Shown: positions 16,506 to 24,610 of the stretch, in pieces
Position numbering within the stretch: the stretch's first letter is position 1
How the letters are laid out: each line of letters begins with the position of its first letter
Assembly (NCBI GenBank): GCA_013122435.1
Contig: WYDT01000006.1
Coordinates: 342,525-406,524 of the forward strand
Reading direction: 5' to 3'
From: Chloroflexi bacterium AL-N1
Lineage (GTDB): Bacteria; Chloroflexota; Chloroflexia; Chloroflexales; Roseiflexaceae
DNA length: 64,000 nucleotides
The notes under the pieces: model-generated
Databases searched by the model: none
What the model was told of the DNA's origin: nothing
The model's input: the letters and a program-made list of their open reading frames with translations, nothing else
Made by a program: the position numbers and the translations under genes

Positions 16506-17921
16506 TTACAATTCATCGCCAGATGAATCACGGCGGGGAGCAAGCCAGTATTGAGAACCATCCCGTTCACGATCAAACCATTGGTAGTCATACAGCGCTC
16601 GGCGAATGGTCACAAAGTCACGGAATGTCGGATGCATATGCTGCAATAACAGCGCATTGACTTCTTTCTCAGAATACGTTTGTTCCGGCTCAAACTTCGC
16701 CGCCAGATACTCCAGCAGGAGTAGTTTGTCTTTCACCTTCGCAGGCCAATGCGTCACACGACCTTCACTGTCCAAGAAACGCCGTAACTCCAGTGGATAC
16801 TGCTCAGACTCTTCGGGCAGAACTGGCTCACTGTATTGTGTCCGACCAGCAGAGAGTTGCTCCAAAGCAGACAATGTCACATCAAGCTGGAGTGGACTAA
16901 ACGTGTACACTTTGCTGGCCCCTTCCCCACGCCGCTCAACAAGATACGGGCGCAACTGCTTGAGATGGCGCGACACGGTCGACTGGGTGAGATTCAGACG
17001 TGCCATAATCTCCTGCGCTGAGATTTCGTTGCTCTGCGCGACCAATTCCAGGATACGCAGACGCGTCTCATCGGCCAGCGCAGTAAGCCGCGTGAGTATC
17101 TCGGCATGTCCCACCGGCGAAGAGCGCAGCAAAGACTCGGGCTGTGGCGGCGGGGCAAAGAACATGTAAAGCGTTGTATCAACTACCCATGTTGTCATCT
17201 GGCGACCCACATGCAGTGAAGGCACCAGCACCACTCGCGTCACATCAACCATCGGTAGCAGTAGGTCGGGGACAGGTCGCCCGGTGAAGACGCGCAACCC
17301 TTCTGCGGCGGTCAGTGCTTTGTCAGCCAGATACGTCTGGAACACGCGCATGGCTTGCGGCAGCGATGCTCCCTTGCCCTGAGCGATTCTGCGCCATTCC
17401 GATGCGACTAGCTGCTCCCACAGTTCTGTCAGATGCCCCACAATCAGGTCATGCATGATCGGCGGGTCGTTGAGCAAGGCGTGGGCCTCAGCTATAATCA
17501 CCGAATCGACATCTGGAACTCCCCGAAGTTGGATCACACACCTTATGTATGTGTCTTTGTTCGTTAAAAGATCATCTGGTTGTATTGATAATGTGCCGCC
17601 ATCAAACGAATGACTGAGCCGCCCGAGTGCCGCATCGCGTAACACAGAAGGGTTTTGGGTGGCAAGCCACGCAAGGTAAGTGGGGAAATCAAGTGAGTCA
17701 TGATCGCGCACAAAGACCTCACGCAACCCCTCAAAGACCAGTCGGTTGCGCTGTTGTTGCTCGGGAGATAAAGCCGTTATCGTCTGCTGGACCCATTGTC
17801 CACACAATGGCATGCTTTCTCCCTCATTCAAAAGCGCCATGCTATGCAACACATTATGAACAGGCGCCAGATCAATATGCGTCGGAAGTATTTTCATGGG
17901 ATGTAGCGGCTGCTCTGTCAT
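16506..17921 (-). CDS. Large ArsR-type transcriptional regulator with C-terminal DUF2087 domain
   Basis: 471 residues from ATG 17921; GAAAGAGG sits upstream at the right distance, whereas the in-frame TTG at 17945 lies inside a palindrome. Residues about 1-280 are an unrecognised, mostly helical region. About 285-355 is a winged helix (LTRLTALADETRLRILELVA, then SAQEIMARLNLTQSTVSRHLKQL) of the ArsR/SmtB type. About 380-460 is a DUF2087 domain (RRFLDSEGRVTHWPAK, then HPTFRDFVTIRRALYD). The metal-binding CxC of metal-sensing ArsR proteins is absent. It diverges from the gamma-carbonic anhydrase gene. The perfect palindrome just upstream (17937-17958) is a strong candidate for its own operator. 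Confidence 0.88.
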   Translation of the reverse strand: MTEQPLHPMKILPTHIDLAPVHNVLHSMALLNEGESMPLCGQWVQQTITALSPEQQQRNRLVFEGLREVFVRDHDSLDFPTYLAWLATQNPSVLRDAALGRLSHSFDGGTLSIQPDDLLTNKDTYIRCVIQLRGVPDVDSVIIAEAHALLNDPPIMHDLIVGHLTELWEQLVASEWRRIAQGKGASLPQAMRVFQTYLADKALTAAEGLRVFTGRPVPDLLLPMVDVTRVVLVPSLHVGRQMTTWVVDTTLYMFFAPPPQPESLLRSSPVGHAEILTRLTALADETRLRILELVAQSNEISAQEIMARLNLTQSTVSRHLKQLRPYLVERRGEGASKVYTFSPLQLDVTLSALEQLSAGRTQYSEPVLPEESEQYPLELRRFLDSEGRVTHWPAKVKDKLLLLEYLAAKFEPEQTYSEKEVNALLLQHMHPTFRDFVTIRRALYDYQWFDRERDGSQYWLAPRRDSSGDEL

Positions 17922-17936
17922 ATTCGCCTCTTTCTG

Positions 17937-17958
17937 TTTATGCAAATATTTGCATAAA
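17937..17958. promoter_or_regulatory. 22-bp perfect palindrome, candidate operator of the ArsR-type regulator
   Basis: The half-site TTTATGCAAAT is followed directly by its exact reverse complement ATTTGCATAAA. It ends 16 bp before the regulator's start codon (minus strand) and lies about 50 bp upstream of a TATAAT box (18007-18012) facing the gamma-carbonic anhydrase gene. ArsR-family dimers bind palindromes of this size next to their own promoters. Operator function is inferred. Confidence 0.65.
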
Positions 17959-18006
17959 TCAATTACATATCAAATGTACCACAACGCACCTTGCAACACA
18001 AGCGTT

Positions 18007-18012
18007 TATAAT
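18007..18012 (+). promoter_or_regulatory. Candidate -10 box for the gamma-carbonic anhydrase gene
   Basis: A perfect TATAAT 40 bp before the start codon. A TTGCAA lies upstream at 17991-17996, but with only a 10-bp spacer, so it is not a usable -35 box. Weak evidence. Confidence 0.3.
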
Positions 18013-18051
18013 CTCTTTCAACGAAAAATCCGACGAAAGATGGAGTAAGAC

Positions 18052-18585
18052 ATGGCAGATTACCACTTCCCAGATATCACCGACCGACTCGACATTCATT
18101 CGACGGCATTTATCTCACCCCATGCCTACATACGTGGAACCGTGTCGATTGGGGCCGATAGCAGTGTGTGGCCAATGACCGTCATTCGGGGTGACGAGGG
18201 CGTCATCACGATTGGAGCACGTTGCAACATCCAGGACGGCAGCATTCTGCACGCCGACCCCGATGCCTACCTCACGATTGGCGACAACGTGACTATTGGA
18301 CACGGGGCGATTGTCCATGGCTGTACGGTCGAGGACGAGGTGCTGATCGGGATGGGGGCGGTGATTCTCAATCGCGCCCGGATTGGTCGTCACTCACTGA
18401 TTGCTGCCCGTGCGCTGGTAACGGAGGGGATGGTCGTGCCACCAGGGTCGGTGGTGATGGGCATCCCCGGCACAATCAAGCCAATCCGCGACGACCAAAT
18501 CGACCGCATTCGCCGCAACGCCCAGAGTTATGTCGACCTGAAGAGGTTGTATGAGGAGGGGCAAGGGTTAGGGGTTAAGGGTTAA
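18052..18585 (+). CDS. Gamma-class carbonic anhydrase family protein
   Basis: 177 residues of left-handed beta-helix made from hexapeptide repeats. Family members are trimers with a metal at the subunit interface; some hydrate CO2, others are inactive or serve other acyl or CO2-related roles. The three metal ligands are present: His67 (SILHADPD), His84 (IGHGAIVHGC) and His89. The acidic proton-shuttle loop of Methanosarcina Cam is absent, as in the CamH/YrdA-like subgroup. GGAG lies before the ATG. The last residues (GQGLGVKG) are encoded by a GGGTTA-type repeat present at other gene ends in this window, so the true tail was probably shorter. Confidence 0.9.
   Translation: MADYHFPDITDRLDIHSTAFISPHAYIRGTVSIGADSSVWPMTVIRGDEGVITIGARCNIQDGSILHADPDAYLTIGDNVTIGHGAIVHGCTVEDEVLIGMGAVILNRARIGRHSLIAARALVTEGMVVPPGSVVMGIPGTIKPIRDDQIDRIRRNAQSYVDLKRLYEEGQGLGVKG
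18564..18585. repeat. GGGTTA-type short repeat at the 3' end of the carbonic anhydrase gene
   Basis: Three near-tandem units AGGGTTA / GGGGTTA / AGGGTTA overlap the last codons and the stop. Related copies lie at 30491-30507 (end of serS) and 57613-57630 (upstream of a WYL regulator gene). Confidence 0.6.
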
Positions 18586-18611
18586 ATGTCTCGTCGGTGC
18601 GCCCCAAGATC

Positions 18612-18726
18612 CGTGGTGGTGGCCCCCTGTGGCCGCCCAAAACCATTCCCAACACCCCATTGAGGCCACCTCTATCTCCGTGGGGGCGGCCCCCTGTGGC
18701 CGCCCAAGATCTATTGAGGCCGCCTC
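18612..18726. repeat. Two copies of a GC-rich palindromic (REP-like) repeat
   Basis: Copy 1 spans about 18612-18674 and copy 2 about 18679-18726. Each has a hairpin core followed by ATTGAGGCC(A/G)CCTC. In copy 2 GGGCGGCC (18684-18691) pairs perfectly with GGCCGCCC (18698-18705) over CCCTGT. In copy 1 the arms are GGTGGCC (18618-18624) and GGCCGCC (18631-18637) over the same loop. A degenerate copy follows serS at 30545-30564. There is no gene in this 158-bp gap between convergent genes. Confidence 0.7.
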
Positions 18727-18743
18727 CCGTGGCAACCTTGTGA

Positions 18744-21332
18744 TTAGGGAGTCATTTCATACTCTGGATCAACCTGTTCTGCACAATCCTCAGTCGATCC
18801 ACCATCCTGCACACACTCAACATGTGCGGTAGTCAGGCGCTGGGCATCCTCGAGTGCTTCCTCCAGATGTTCGCCCTGTAATGCCTGATCGATAGCCTGA
18901 TAGAGCCAATGCCACTTGAACGATGGATCAATGATCGGAACACGTGCCACATCCGGGACAGGCCCACGCTCGAAGGCTGCTAAGTACGCGCTATACACTT
19001 CCTCCGCGCCCTCCGGCGCCTGAGCCAGAAACTCCTCAGATTGAGCCATCGACTTGCGAGCTGGGAACGTATCGAAAACCAGTGGAGCCTGTGTGTTCAG
19101 GTGCTTGATCCATGTCCAGCATGCCTCTGTCGCTGGCACATCCGCATTCTTGGAAATAAACATCCCAATCGGGAAAACATCATTGGTAGTAGGAGCACGA
19201 TCACCAAGCGGTGGCGGTGCCATACGAGCCACAAACTCAGGACGTTCCTCAACGTGAGTAAAGCCAAAATCAAACATCATCGCAACCTGCCCTGCACGAA
19301 AGAGCTGGCGTATATCTACCTGCTCTTCGGTTTCGGCTTCTGTTGTCGCCACCAATTGCTGCTGGGGCGCAGTCGCAGCTAGGAGATCCACATACTGGCG
19401 CAGCGCTGCGACGGCCTGTGGATCGGTGAAGCGTGGACGTATGCCAGTCTCGCCCCTTTCAACCAGTGATGTACCCAGATCATTAGCAAAGAAGGGTATA
19501 TTCAGATTAGGGTCGGCATCACCAAAACCATACTGCTCACTATCACTGGTCAACTGTTCAGCCACCGCAAAGAAGGTATCAGTGGTCCAGTCGATAGCCG
19601 GATAGGGGGCATCGGCGTCATCGAAGCGGGTCTCGTTATAGATCAAGGTACGCAGATACGCGGCCTGAGGCAAGCCATACACATCCAGCTCCTGCTGCAA
19701 CGGCTCCAACATAATCGCCGGGTAATCATCAAGTGCAAAGCTCATATCAGCATCAATCAGTGGTTGGAGATTCTGCACCGCTTGCAGATCGGCCTTCTCG
19801 GGTACCTCGAACATCGCAAAGCAATCACTCGTATCGGCCTGGGCCGCCAGATCACCAAGGCCCTCATCATCCAGTTGCACAAATACACCTGTATCAGCCT
19901 GATTGAATACATCGGCAACATGCTGAACCTGTCGTCCGTCCAGCATACCGGGGTTAAAGATAATGCGGGTCGCATTCTCTGGCACGATACTGGGGACAGG
20001 TGTCGCCACAATGATCTGCTGTTCAGTGAGATCAGGAGTGGGGGTGAGCGCTACTCTAGCGACCTGCTCCTCGAAATTGTTTTGCACTTCCTGAAGGGCT
20101 TGTTCCAATGGTTGACTATCATCATAAAGTACCCCCATGGCTTCGTGGAGAGCCTCATTTATCTGTGGTTCCACCACATCAATGGAGATGTATGTAACTG
20201 GCTGCTCAATCATTGCTTCGAGGGCACTTCGCATCTCATCCGATAAGGAGTCCCAATATTCTAATTGCATAGCAACTGATTGGCGTGCCGGTATAGGGGC
20301 TGCATCTGGAAGCATATGTGGAAACGGGGGTGCCTGACGACTCAGAAACGAGAGCCAACGCCACACCTCCTGGGGATATTGGATCCCACCACTCATAATA
20401 AACCCATCAACCTTAATGTTGGCTGAGGAAAGATATGAATCTTTCGGATAAAAGACGGTGCCAATCTCAAATGGTGCAACCCAATCACTTGAAGTGGCTG
20501 CGAATAATCCTGGCTCCCATATCGCAATCTCTTGGTTGGCAATCATAGTGCGAATATCGCTGGGCGCATCAATAGTAGTACGATAGGTAATACCTGTCTC
20601 TCGATATGCTTTTAATCGTTGGAGTGCAGCCACAACTTCGGGCCGATCCCACCGGATAAGTTCGACTGGCATTCCTATAGGATCCACACCCTGTGCAGTC
20701 AGGTCGGCAAAGAATATAGCTGAGTCAGACCCAGTAAAACCATAGCGTTCTATGGTGTCGTCACGTTTTACGGTCAGTTGTTCAGTCACAGTAATAAATT
20801 CCTCCCAGCTCCAATCCGCCGCCGGAGGCGCCAGACCGGCCTCTTCCCAAAGCGCTTTGTTGTAGGACAGACGTGGTAGATTCACTGATTGTGGAAGCAA
20901 ATAGATCCGTTCATTATAGCTGGATAGCTCTAGAAAGCCGGGATAGAAATCAGCACGATCAAAAGCAGCGTCCGCCTCGATAAAAGGCGTCAAATCACGC
21001 AGACGCCCACTCGTAATATCATCATGTCTGATATAACTAACAGCAGCCGTATCCACTGCACTCACAATACGTTGCATAGTCTCATCAGGAGAGCCACTGG
21101 GGGGGTCAAGAGACACTAATTGCACCTGTACATCAGGATGCTCTGTATTGAATGACTCAATCAAAGGTTCATAAAGATCTGTATAAAACTCTTCGACACC
21201 AAAACTGATCGTAACAACATCATTGGAAGAGGGCTGTAAGGCAGCACAAGCAGTGATGCTTAAGACAAACATGAATGTGAGACAGATGCGAGAGAATGGG
21301 TGCATGTATTGCAAAGGCTTAATTGAACCCAT
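18744..21332 (-). CDS. Lipoprotein with two fused ABC-type solute-binding modules
   Basis: 862 residues. The lipobox SITAC near residue 29 predicts a membrane-anchored lipoprotein. Two halves each resemble a cluster-B (sugar/oligosaccharide type) extracellular solute-binding protein. The first (about 40-440) has YEPLIESFNTEHPDVQVQLV, then WSWEEFITVTEQLT and ANQEIAIWEPG. The second (about 465-835) has HVADVFNQADTG, then IDWTTDTFFAVAEQLTSDSEQYGF and FRAGQVAMMFDFG. A TPTPDLTEQQ linker joins them. A normal protein of this kind is about 400-450 residues with one module. AGGA lies before ATG 21332. It follows the ABC-2 permease gene after only 39 bp on the same strand, whereas no MalF/MalG-type importer permease is in the window. 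Ligand unknown. Confidence 0.85.
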   Translation of the reverse strand: MGSIKPLQYMHPFSRICLTFMFVLSITACAALQPSSNDVVTISFGVEEFYTDLYEPLIESFNTEHPDVQVQLVSLDPPSGSPDETMQRIVSAVDTAAVSYIRHDDITSGRLRDLTPFIEADAAFDRADFYPGFLELSSYNERIYLLPQSVNLPRLSYNKALWEEAGLAPPAADWSWEEFITVTEQLTVKRDDTIERYGFTGSDSAIFFADLTAQGVDPIGMPVELIRWDRPEVVAALQRLKAYRETGITYRTTIDAPSDIRTMIANQEIAIWEPGLFAATSSDWVAPFEIGTVFYPKDSYLSSANIKVDGFIMSGGIQYPQEVWRWLSFLSRQAPPFPHMLPDAAPIPARQSVAMQLEYWDSLSDEMRSALEAMIEQPVTYISIDVVEPQINEALHEAMGVLYDDSQPLEQALQEVQNNFEEQVARVALTPTPDLTEQQIIVATPVPSIVPENATRIIFNPGMLDGRQVQHVADVFNQADTGVFVQLDDEGLGDLAAQADTSDCFAMFEVPEKADLQAVQNLQPLIDADMSFALDDYPAIMLEPLQQELDVYGLPQAAYLRTLIYNETRFDDADAPYPAIDWTTDTFFAVAEQLTSDSEQYGFGDADPNLNIPFFANDLGTSLVERGETGIRPRFTDPQAVAALRQYVDLLAATAPQQQLVATTEAETEEQVDIRQLFRAGQVAMMFDFGFTHVEERPEFVARMAPPPLGDRAPTTNDVFPIGMFISKNADVPATEACWTWIKHLNTQAPLVFDTFPARKSMAQSEEFLAQAPEGAEEVYSAYLAAFERGPVPDVARVPIIDPSFKWHWLYQAIDQALQGEHLEEALEDAQRLTTAHVECVQDGGSTEDCAEQVDPEYEMTP

Positions 21333-21371
21333 TATTCAGTTTCCTATAACAAAAAAGCATTTATAGATATG

Positions 21372-22211
21372 TCAAATATCTAAATAATGGAGCCGCAAAA
21401 TGCCGAAACTCAACACAATCATCAACAAAACTATAGCAATAAATAGAAACATTGGTAAAGAAGGAGTATATACAAAAAAGGCATCAAAATGTTTGGTATA
21501 AGTCACAAAGTAACGAACATCCAACATTTGTGCACCAGGAATATGCTCAAGGGCTGGTGAAAACACAAAACTGCTTATCATCCATACAGCTATCGTAGCA
21601 AATGGCACAAAAGTATGTTGAAACAAAAAAGATACCACAATGATGATATTCGCAATAATCCATAATGTAAATGCAGTGTATAAGCTAATGAAGAACACAA
21701 ACCAAGGCATCGATACATCAAATATTCGTGGATACCAATCTTGAACATGAATCATTGTCCACGTAGCTTGAGATGAAAGACTATCAGTTAATTCGAATGG
21801 AATTCCAGCCAAAACAGCACCTAACATACTCATAATTACAGCTATAATTATGTAACAAAGGGATAGGATGGCGATAGAAATACATTTTGAATTCCACCAC
21901 AGAATACGTGAGGAACTCCGACTTATAATCAAAGCCAACATACCATCATTGCGTTCTTGTTGAAGAGTATCGCCAACCAACAATGTAAAACCAAGCACAA
22001 AAACCCAGGCAAGATAGAATGGATTAGACAACATCACTGGTATAACATCCCAAGTATTCACTGAACGTTCTACTTGTTGAGTATAGTCAAAAGAAACATC
22101 ATCAGCACAAAGAAATCCTGCTATAGTAAAGACACCTGGAACAAGTAACCAGCGCCAAGTCCCAAAACTGCGTAATGTACTGATTATAGTGAGTTGTAAC
22201 AACAAACGCAT
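21372..22211 (-). CDS. ABC-2 type transporter permease (second permease of the operon)
   Basis: 279 residues, six predicted membrane helices with a large outside loop after the first (SFDYTQQVERSVNTW). The segment FTLLVGDTLQQERNDGMLALIISRSSSR is the conserved cytoplasmic coupling region of ABC-2 permeases (gate after the second helix), found in drug, lantibiotic and polysaccharide exporters. Its ATG overlaps the stop of the ATPase gene by one base (TGATG), so translation is coupled. Partner of the ATPase and of the other permease; direction (export) is inferred from the subunit type. Confidence 0.85.
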   Translation of the reverse strand: MRLLLQLTIISTLRSFGTWRWLLVPGVFTIAGFLCADDVSFDYTQQVERSVNTWDVIPVMLSNPFYLAWVFVLGFTLLVGDTLQQERNDGMLALIISRSSSRILWWNSKCISIAILSLCYIIIAVIMSMLGAVLAGIPFELTDSLSSQATWTMIHVQDWYPRIFDVSMPWFVFFISLYTAFTLWIIANIIIVVSFLFQHTFVPFATIAVWMISSFVFSPALEHIPGAQMLDVRYFVTYTKHFDAFFVYTPSLPMFLFIAIVLLMIVLSFGILRLHYLDI

Positions 22212-23170
22212 CAGTTTGATGCCTCAGACATTATGATTTGGAAAAATACTTTTTCTAAGGATATACGTGATTGACTAATTTCTTCAATCTGGATATCTCT
22301 AGTCACCAGTTCACGCACAATACGAGGGGTAGGGTAATGTGCCGACACTTGTACAATTACCGTACAAACTGTATGATCAAGAAAATCGACAGATATTACA
22401 TATTCGTCAGCCCATTGGACAAGAAGATCCATATCCCGTACAGATGAGACAACAATCCGTAATCGTTTCATATCTGTAACCGTCTGATCCAGTTCATGAA
22501 TAATACGCCCATTTCGGACAAACAAGACACGGTCACACACCTGTTCAACCTCTGTTAACAGATGACTGGCCATAAAAAGCCCTACTCCTTTATCCACCAA
22601 CTTTCGTAATAATGTACGTAATTCAAGAATACCCTGTGGATCTAGTCCATTGGTTGGTTCATCAAGAAGTAATAGCTTGGGTTGTTCCATTAACGCCTGT
22701 GCAATACCAAGTCGTTGACGCATTCCCAGCGAATAACTCTGTACCGAACGAGCGTCATGTGGATCAAGCCCTACATCATAGAGTGTATCTCTAATTACAC
22801 AAGAATCTGCAACATTACGAATACGCGCAAGCATTTCCAGATTCTTATAGCCTGACAAATATGGAATAAATCCTACTTGTTCAAACACCAATCCAATGCC
22901 ATCAGGTGTTGATGGCGTTTGATCATGCAGATGCTGGCCTAAAACTTCGACAGTCCCTTCAGAAGATCGACTGAGTCCTGCCATAATCTTCATAAGCGTA
23001 GTCTTCCCTGCGCCATTTGGCCCAATAAAACCTAGAATCTCTCCGGACGACAAAGTTAGATTAATATCTTTCAGCACCCAGTGGTGGCGATATTTTTTTC
23101 CCACACCTTGCATCCTAACCAAAACTTGCTTATGATCACGCACTGATGGATTCAAATCGATTCTCTCCAT
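22211..23170 (-). CDS. ABC transporter ATP-binding protein (exporter type)
   Basis: 319 residues from ATG 23170. The nucleotide-binding domain shows Walker A GPNGAGKTT, Q-loop VFEQVGFIPYLSG, signature YSLGMRQR and Walker B LLLLDEP, followed by a C-terminal extension of about 90 residues, as in BcrA/CcmA-type drug and antibiotic exporters. The start is uncertain. A longer frame reaches 23221. ATG 23170 has no clear ribosome site. A TTG at 23155 has GGAGAG at good spacing and overlaps the upstream stop as TTGA, the usual coupling arrangement. It drives the two flanking permeases. Confidence 0.92.
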   Translation of the reverse strand: MERIDLNPSVRDHKQVLVRMQGVGKKYRHHWVLKDINLTLSSGEILGFIGPNGAGKTTLMKIMAGLSRSSEGTVEVLGQHLHDQTPSTPDGIGLVFEQVGFIPYLSGYKNLEMLARIRNVADSCVIRDTLYDVGLDPHDARSVQSYSLGMRQRLGIAQALMEQPKLLLLDEPTNGLDPQGILELRTLLRKLVDKGVGLFMASHLLTEVEQVCDRVLFVRNGRIIHELDQTVTDMKRLRIVVSSVRDMDLLVQWADEYVISVDFLDHTVCTVIVQVSAHYPTPRIVRELVTRDIQIEEISQSRISLEKVFFQIIMSEASN

Positions 23171-23934
23171 ATAAAAATGAGCAAGCTTCCGATACAAAAT
23201 ACACATGCTACAACAAACCAATACACAAAAGCTGCATAGAATAGCATATCCAATGGCACCATATTACGATACATGTTCCAAACCTCCAGATAACTGTAAG
23301 GGCTGACTATTTCAAAGCTACCTCGCAAAAGATACACACTTCCTACTGTTAGCGTAAAAGGAGTAACCATCGCAATATATTCGTTATTCACTATTGTACT
23401 GATGAATAGTCCAAGTAATGAGAGAACAGACGTTGCAACGGTGAGCATAGCCAGACATAATAGATCATTTAGTAAAGGATTCCTGCTAAATAACTGAGGA
23501 ACAGGACCAGGCAACCATCTCCCATCCTGAGGAGGAGCAACGATAGTGTTTCCCCAAGGTACAATACACGATGATATCAATAAAAACCCTAATATACCAA
23601 ATAAAGTAGCTAATGCACTAACTATTATCGTGGTAAATATTTTAATAACAAGATACTGTTGGCGAGATATCCCCCGTGCTAAAACCAGTATTGTATAACC
23701 GCAACGCCGATCTTGTGCCAAAGAGCCAGATGATACAATACCAGATGTGATGGGAATAAGAAGGGCTATCAATGGTGATCCTGTCAAACTTAATACCCCT
23801 CCTAAGCGCAACTCCCGATTATCCGCATGTCGCATAAATAATTCATAACTAAACATCAATGATGTAATTATTACCATCACCCAAAACCGAGGCCGAATTA
23901 TCATTCGTCTGACTTCAAAAAGAAAAAAATACAT
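23152..23934 (-). CDS. ABC-2 type transporter permease (first permease of the operon)
   Basis: 260 residues, about six helices. SGSLAQDRRCGYTILVLARGISRQQYLVIKIF is the coupling loop equivalent to that in the second permease, so the complex is probably a heterodimer of the two permeases with two ATPase subunits. A Pro-rich external loop (GNTIVAPPQDGRWLPGPVPQ) lies in the middle. The gene ends inside the ATPase coding region. It starts 106 bp downstream of the small secreted protein gene on the same strand. Confidence 0.82.
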   Translation of the reverse strand: MYFFLFEVRRMIIRPRFWVMVIITSLMFSYELFMRHADNRELRLGGVLSLTGSPLIALLIPITSGIVSSGSLAQDRRCGYTILVLARGISRQQYLVIKIFTTIIVSALATLFGILGFLLISSCIVPWGNTIVAPPQDGRWLPGPVPQLFSRNPLLNDLLCLAMLTVATSVLSLLGLFISTIVNNEYIAMVTPFTLTVGSVYLLRGSFEIVSPYSYLEVWNMYRNMVPLDMLFYAAFVYWFVVACVFCIGSLLIFIWRESI

Positions 23935-24040
23935 ATTTAATACACAACATCGACTCTTCAGAACTGTAGTAACAACATGACCAAATATCCATAGAGAAAA
24001 TACCTCTATAGATATTTGAAGACATATACACTAAATCACA

Positions 24041-24478
24041 TCAAAATTCACCAAAAATATACTTTCCTTGCAATTGTGTCCTTACAATAGGTGTAGCATC
24101 AGCTTCAAAGTACACTTGTACTGTTTGGCCTGTTGTATTGGTCCAAATCGTTTCGGTGTTGCCAGGACAAAGATATTTACTGGCTAACCGACTCCCACTG
24201 GCAGCATTCACTATGTAAAAAGTTGCACAGGCATTTGCTCCAGCAGAAACAAGATTGACGCGTGCATACTTACCTGCTGACATAGTGAAAAGATCATTGC
24301 CACAGCGCCCCGCACCAAATTTGGGTACAATACAATCAAAGGAATAATCCCGTGTTCCAAGTAAACCTGGCATTTCAGGACTCTTCTGAGGTGCTGCTTT
24401 CACTTCCTGAGGCGCAACCATGAACGTACCAGCCAACAGAGCAACCAACACCAACGATAACAATCCTCGTTTTAACAT
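24041..24478 (-). CDS. Small secreted protein with four cysteines, family not recognised
   Basis: 145 residues. A clear signal peptide (MLKRGLLSLVLVALLAG, cut near VKAAP at about 29) leaves a mature protein of about 115 residues. It has four cysteines (FDCIV, GRCGN, NACATF, YLCPG), enough for two disulfides, and alternating hydrophobic/polar stretches that look like beta strands. AAGGAGG stands before the ATG. It lies between a LuxR-type regulator and an ABC-2 exporter operon, all on the minus strand. I recognise no family. Possibilities are a secreted effector, a toxin-like protein, or a surface protein handled by the transporter. An already signal-peptide-bearing protein would not need the ABC exporter, so the link is only positional. 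Confidence 0.7.
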   Translation of the reverse strand: MLKRGLLSLVLVALLAGTFMVAPQEVKAAPQKSPEMPGLLGTRDYSFDCIVPKFGAGRCGNDLFTMSAGKYARVNLVSAGANACATFYIVNAASGSRLASKYLCPGNTETIWTNTTGQTVQVYFEADATPIVRTQLQGKYIFGEF

Positions 24479-24610
24479 ACAGCCTCCTTAATGTCTGTGT
24501 GATTTTACCTTTACTATATGCTTCGTATAAAAATCATATCAGGCATTATCTGGAAGCGCATCGGCGAATATACCATAACATAATGGCGTATCCGCCAATT
24601 GACATTTCAT

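Noticed and set aside
17627..18178. 183-codon frame spanning the regulator promoter
   Set aside because: It runs antisense through the ArsR-type gene and across the palindrome, then overlaps the carbonic anhydrase start.
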